NCBI GenBank assembly: GCA_026936325.1
Contig: JAPTHN010000018.1
Coordinates: 11,613,658 to 11,677,657, forward strand
Direction: 5' to 3'
Length of the DNA stretch: 64,000 bases
DNA from: Platynereis dumerilii
Lineage: Eukaryota > Annelida > Polychaeta > Phyllodocida > Nereididae
Below, one piece after another: positions 59,610 to 64,000 of this stretch. Numbering within the stretch: the first letter of the stretch is position 1; every line of letters begins with the position of its first letter. The notes under the pieces are model-generated. The model saw nothing but the letters and a program-made list of their open reading frames with translations. It ran no database searches and was not told where the DNA came from. The translations under genes were made by a program, and so were the position numbers.

Positions 59610-59640
59610 GCTGAGAGATGATGAATCCAGTTTTACTCAC

Positions 59641-59715
59641 CTCACTTCGCCTGGCGGCTTCACAGCTTCTTCTTCTTCTTGTGACTCCATGTCCAGAGCA
59701 GACTGATGTTTACTC
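59641..59715 (-). CDS. Host gene exon (75 bp), exon B1
   Basis: The exon lies between CCTTTGCAG and GTGAGTAAAA and reads SKHQSALDMESQEEEEAVK through PPGEV plus AG, continued by B2 as R-YIKIEDK. It encodes an acidic low-complexity linker. An internal ATG (MESQ) could be a start, but the upstream acceptor favours an internal exon. Confidence 0.7.
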
Positions 59716-60290
59716 CTGCAAAGGAATGTTGGCAATAGATCAGTGCCAAAATGGTAATTAATGCAAATTGCTCTTTACTGTGTGTTATTTTTTTCACAGT
59801 TGAACCATCATCGGTGTAACAATGAATGTCATTGGTTTAATAATCTATCCGTGACACTCAGTTTAAAGTTTCACATTACAGTTCTTTTTCTGAAAGTGTT
59901 GAACGGCTTGGCTTTGGCGTAATAGGCATATAGACCACAGGCTGAGGGCCTTTTATGGAACAGTTTGTTATCAATCTTATCATAATTTCTCGTTATAGTC
60001 AGGGACGGACCGGTCTATGTGGCAAAGTGGCAACTGCCACGGGCCCAATCAGTAAGGGTATCTCCTGTCGGCTCTTGTGAAATTAAGCGATAAGCATTCA
60101 TTCAGTGCTTGCGCCAATTGAAAACATGGTTGTGGTCCACTACGATGCTGCTTATTGCTAGATGCAGTTATGTCGTATTTCAAATTTTAAAAAACAAATG
60201 GATGTCACCTCAAATTCCAGAAAGGACTCATAATTTTGAAGGTGTGACTGGATCTGGATCTGGATTTTTACTCAGCATATGTCGCTAGGA
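59716..60290. other. Intergenic or intronic interval with a possible hAT fragment
   Basis: From about 60000 the sequence CAGGGACGGACCGG resembles a hAT terminus and the following 280 bp share phrases (CATATGTCGCT, TGGATCTGG) with the hAT element at 58438-59609, but no second terminus is present. The remainder is unassigned. Confidence 0.35.
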
Positions 60291-60337
60291 TTTTTCGCTG
60301 AGGGTCAAAAGAGAACAGTGTGTGGGGGTGATGAGTT

Positions 60338-63160
60338 CTAGTAGTCTTTGATTAGTGATGATTTAAAGGCCATTAAGGTCTTAGCATTCATCACTGATGA
60401 GGGTAAACAGTTCCAGTCAATTATTGTTCTTGGGATAAAGGAATATTTGTAACAGTCTACTGTTGGTTGGTGAACTTGGAATTGGAATGTACTATTTCTT
60501 GTTTGACGATTTTCTTCTTTTTTATTTGGATGGTACTGTTGCGGAATATCAATTAAATCGTTGACCATTTGTATAATGTGACACATCTGATCTTTTCCTT
60601 CGTAGCTCTAGGGGTTCTAATTTTAGTTGTTTCATCATCTGCGTGACTGATTCTTGATAAGCTGATCTTGTTGCTGGTTTAGTCATGATATATCTTGCGG
60701 CTCTTTTCTGCACACTCTCCAGCTGGTTCACATGGTTGGCTTGATACGGATCCAGATTGCAGAAGCATATTCTGATTTTGGACGGACTAGAGTGTGATAG
60801 GTGTTCATTCGGCTGTTTTGGTTGGAATGATGTAATGTTCTTTTCAGAAACCCTAATGTTCGTTTAGCGTTGTTCGTGATTTTGGTGATATGTGTTCCCC
60901 AATAAAGTTTATTGTTGATGCTTATTTCTAGGTATTCGATGGTGTCTTCTCTTGCGATGTATTGGTTATTCATGCTGTACTCCGATTTTATCATGTTTTT
61001 CTTTTTGCTGGTAACTGTCATGATGTTGCATTTCGTAACGTTAAATGCCATCTGCCATTGCTGACTCCATTCATGTAGTCTGTTAAGGTCATGTTGCATT
61101 TCTTCGGTGTCAGATTTTGATGTTTATTTCACGATATAATAAGCAGTCGTCAGCAAATATTCTAATGGATGAGGTGATGCCCTTTGATGTATTGTCAATG
61201 TAAATTAAGAATAACATGGGACCAACTACTGTCCCCTGGGGAATGCCTGATGTTACTGGTGCAGGGTCTGAACTGTATCCATCCACTACAACTCTCTGTT
61301 ACGATGTGATAAAAATGAAGTGATCCATCCGATAACATCAAGGTAGAGATTTAAATGATAAAGTTTCCTGATTAATCTCTGGTGAGCAACCTTATCAAAT
61401 GCCTTTGCGAGATCTAATACAGCAATGTCCACTTGGGATTTTCTATTCATTGCCTCTGCTAGATCATGGGTAGTAATGAGCAGTTGTGTCTCACATGACT
61501 TCTTTCGCCTGAAGCCATGTTGGAATATTGAGAGTAATTTGTGGCTTTCAAGGTGAGATGTAGTTTGAGATACAATGATGTGTTCTGCTAGCTTACAGCA
61601 TATTGATGTCAATGATGCAGGGCGATAATTTGCTGGGATGGTCTTTGGGCCTTTTTTGTACACCGGGGTAATTGTTGCCTCTTTCCAGTCCTTCGGTACT
61701 GTTCGTTGGTTAATAGATTGTTGGATGATACAGGCCAATACATGGCTGATGTCGTTCGCACATGTTTTCAATAGTAATGCTGGGATACCATCACTGCCGC
61801 TGGCTTTCCTTGTCTTGAGATTCTTCAGTAGATGTAGGACGCCTCTAGATGTAACCTTAATGGGCTGCATATTTGGGAAGGTCTTCTTCTCCAATGGTGG
61901 TTGGTCTCTGAGATTTTCTTTGGTGAAAACTGAGCAGAATTGTTTATTAAGCATGTTGGCTTTCTCTTGACCTGTCACTGCTGTGGTGCCATTGTTTACA
62001 AGTGTGCTAACACCACAATTGTCTTTTCTTAGTCCTTTCAGATACCTCCATATACTCTTTGAGTCGCTGTCTTCTGACCCTATTACTTGATTTACGTATT
62101 CCGCGTGGGCTTTCCGGAGTTTACTTTGTGTTTCTTTCCTGATGTTTTTAAAATTGAACCAGTCATCTTCTTTCTTGCTCTTTTTGGCTTTGTTATAGGC
62201 TCTTTGGCGTTTACGGATCATTCTTCATACTTCTCTAGTTATCCAGGGTGGTTTGTATCTCGCTGATACTTTTTTACTGGGGACCAATTTTTCAATTGAA
62301 TCATCTATAATGTTCTTGAATGTAGACCAAATATCATCAATGTGATAATTTTCAGGAGAATGTTGGTAAAAGGTGTCCCATGATTTTCTGAGGTGGGATT
62401 TAATACCGTCCCATTCTGCTTTGTTAAAGAGTTTGGTTTCCCTGGGTTTTTTCTTGTTTTGAAGTGGTCTATGTTGGCTTCTCACAATGAGGAAGCTGTC
62501 ATGATCACTAATTCCAGGTCCTGTTGAACAGTTTGTCACAGTCTCGGGATCTGATGTGAGACATAGTTCTAGGATGTTAGTAGCGCGGGTTGGTTCTCCG
62601 TTAACTTGTCCTAGTGCATGATTTGCAATCATATCTAATAATAAATCACAATGTTGTTTCTGGGGAAGTCCTGGGATGTGAGATAATGTTTCCCAGTCAA
62701 TGGATGGTAAGTTGAAGTCTCCTCCTAATAATAAAGTTGAATTTGGAAAAAGTTGTTTTATTCGTGAGATTTCCTCGTCCAGATCTTGTAGGACTTCAAT
62801 GCTGGAACTGGGTGGTCTGTAGAAAGCTCCTATGATTAGGGTCTTGCCAGATTGTAAAGTTAGCTTGGACCACACTATTTCACAGTTGCTTTGCGTTTTG
62901 CTAGGTTCTGTGATGAAATCTCTTCTCGCAGCTATGAACTCACCTCCACCGTGGGCATTACGGTCTTTTCGTGTAATGGTGTAGGTGAATGGTAAGAACT
63001 CACTGTCTTTGACGTTGGTATCTAATTTGGATTCCACTCCTATGAATATGTCTGGGTTTAAAGAGTCGAGCATAGTTTCTATGATTGCGCCTTTACCCTT
63101 GACACTATTACAGTTCACTATGACTGTAGTAAGTTCGCTGCGGATGTCCGAGTGAAATCC
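60338..63160 (-). pseudogene. LINE D endonuclease and RT
   Basis: The endonuclease (62225-63160) begins VNCNSVKGKG and shows GVESKLD, LLGGDFNLPS and GISDHDSFL. A TGA at 62225-62227 follows WITREV; the same frame continues at 62221 into the RT with KASGSDGIPA, NYRPASLTS and DLAKAFDKVAH. A frameshift near 61290 precedes the GIPQGTVVGPMLF and FADD blocks (about 61130-61280). A second near 61110 precedes the thumb-like part (60728-61099), and others follow near 60730 and 60560-60580 before the C-terminal WNCLPSSV motif. The set of motifs is that of CR1 elements. Confidence 0.85.
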
Positions 63161-63180
63161 TGGCTTCTGTGATGTTAAAC

Positions 63181-63621
63181 TTATGTGTGTTTTGTGGGAG
63201 TCGGTTGTGCAATGGGTCTTGGATTTGGACTGAACATTCGATTGTTTATTGACGTTGACGTGTCATTTGATGATGTTGACGTGTCTAATTCTGAGCTTCT
63301 CATCAGTTGGCTTCTGTCAAATAGGGTAGAGCTCATATTCCAAAATTGCGGCATGCCGCAATCGCAACATATCCAAGATACAGATTCGTTGTTTCGGTAT
63401 TCCATGTACACAGAGTTATTCATTTCCAAACAGTTTGTATGGTACCATGATTGGCACAGTTCACACTGTAGGCATGGTTGTCCCCACTTGGCTGCCTTGT
63501 GGCAGATAGCACAGGTATATTTGGGCCTATAGGGTCCGGGGTTTAAACTGACGTCTCCTGCTAGTAGTATGATGTTAATGACTATCATCGCTTGTCTCAG
63601 ATTTCTACCATCATCGTTCAT
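63181..63621 (-). CDS. LINE D ORF1 N-terminus: 2A peptide and PHD-like zinc finger
   Basis: The ATG at 63619-63621 is the first in frame before the 2A (MNDDGRNLRQ). A short hydrophobic run (AMIVINIILLA) leads into GDVSLNPGP (63532-63558), which carries the NPGP core of 2A recoding peptides. The ribosome would release a peptide of about 29 residues and restart at the proline. Then a PHD-like zinc finger follows (CAIC, CLQC, CQSWYHTNC, WICCDC), and a serine/threonine-rich tail to a stop at 63181-63183. The endonuclease follows in another frame about 20 nt later. Confidence 0.8.
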   Translation of the reverse strand: MNDDGRNLRQAMIVINIILLAGDVSLNPGPYRPKYTCAICHKAAKWGQPCLQCELCQSWYHTNCLEMNNSVYMEYRNNESVSWICCDCGMPQFWNMSSTLFDRSQLMRSSELDTSTSSNDTSTSINNRMFSPNPRPIAQPTPTKHT

Positions 63622-64000
63622 TTTGAGTCTCAGATGTCGTGGGCGATAATACGGTGATATGGCGAATATGCTGTGCAGTAGACTTGACTTGTTATTGTCA
63701 TTTTTTGGAACATATCTAAACAATGTTCAAATGATGTACATAGTTCTTGATTTACTGGTTCATACGTATTTACAGATGGTTTGACGATGCAGAAAAGTGT
63801 CAAAATGCACACCGTCGCTATGGTTACCGGGCCGCCATTTTGTAAACATTTTTTCTGACCAGATCTTTCACGTCGCTTTCTGCGTATCCACTGAGCCTTT
63901 CGAGTCCGATTGCCGTTCTTGTCCGTTCTATGAGTGTTCATGTTGAATATTTAACGCACATTTTTGATAGTCATTCAGATGAAATTGTCTATTAAACGAT
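63622..64000. other. Upstream region of LINE D
   Basis: Probably LINE D 5' untranslated sequence; a basic 100-codon frame on the - strand at 63630-63941 overlaps it but has no recognisable domain and may be chance. Confidence 0.4.

Larger units (their letters stand above)
60290..63621 (-). mobile_element. LINE D: CR1-like LINE with 2A peptide and PHD-like ORF1
   Basis: On the - strand the order is 2A, PHD-like finger, endonuclease, RT and C-terminal part, with the 3' end near 60290. It has a few frameshifts and one in-frame TGA, so it is dead but not old. The 3' terminal repeat was not clearly identified. Confidence 0.82.

Noticed and set aside
63630-63941. A 103-codon basic frame upstream of the 2A-bearing ORF
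   Set aside because: It overlaps ORF1 in another frame and lacks known motifs; more likely LINE 5' sequence.
1-64000. Bacterial or organellar origin
   Set aside because: Spliced exons, LINEs, SINEs and an LTR element throughout, and no bacterial gene organisation.

Overview
The window is a repeat-dense, AT-rich stretch of an animal nuclear genome, most likely a marine invertebrate. The signs are GT-AG spliced exons, several LINE clades, tRNA-derived SINEs, DNA transposons with target-site duplications (TSDs), an envelope-bearing Gypsy-like LTR element, and a CR1-like LINE whose ORF1 starts with a viral-type 2A peptide. As I recall, 2A-bearing CR1-type LINEs are known from sea urchin, amphioxus and molluscs. 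I cannot fix the phylum. I see no operons, CRISPR arrays, ribosomal RNAs or functional tRNA genes.

Layout. 1-5937 is a truncated copy of a very large palindrome-rich DNA transposon; its left end lies outside the window. 5938-6698 is unassigned DNA with one candidate small exon on the + strand. 6701-21639 is bounded by inverted repeats and TA dinucleotides and carries repeated GGACGGATTTACC motifs at both ends. Packed inside it are the LTR element (7487-17797, with two small DNA transposons in its 5' LTR) and a 3'-truncated LINE (17798-21002, - strand). 21754-24960 holds four phase-compatible exons of an unrecognised host gene on the - strand. 25252-41503 is a 16.25-kb TTAA-flanked copy of the large transposon seen at 1-5937. 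It contains an array of hairpins, a 199-bp tandem repeat array and an inserted 5.5-kb foldback element with a TTA duplication. 42284-45448 is a Rex1-like LINE fragment split by a 2.3-kb element with GAGCGTAACT repeats. 46968-52167 is an inverted-repeat element with GGCCAGTTGAACC motifs holding a near full-length LINE whose RT motif reads LMDD. 52470-56450 is a LINE fragment (+) split by another LINE (-). 58111-59715 holds two more host exons (-), the first paralogous to the exon at 21754, separated by a hAT-like element with a perfect 8-bp duplication. 60290-63621 is the CR1-like LINE with 2A, PHD-like, endonuclease and RT parts.

The host exons are the only non-transposon coding sequence I can support well. 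Read 5' to 3' on the - strand (59715 down to 21754), their intron phases agree throughout. They could be one gene whose roughly 33-kb intron (24961-58110) is filled by the transposons, or two tandem paralogues. The two copies of the large transposon, and the two LTRs, act as empty-site controls for each other, so the insertion points of the foldback element, the MITE and the 1.3-kb element are defined to the base.
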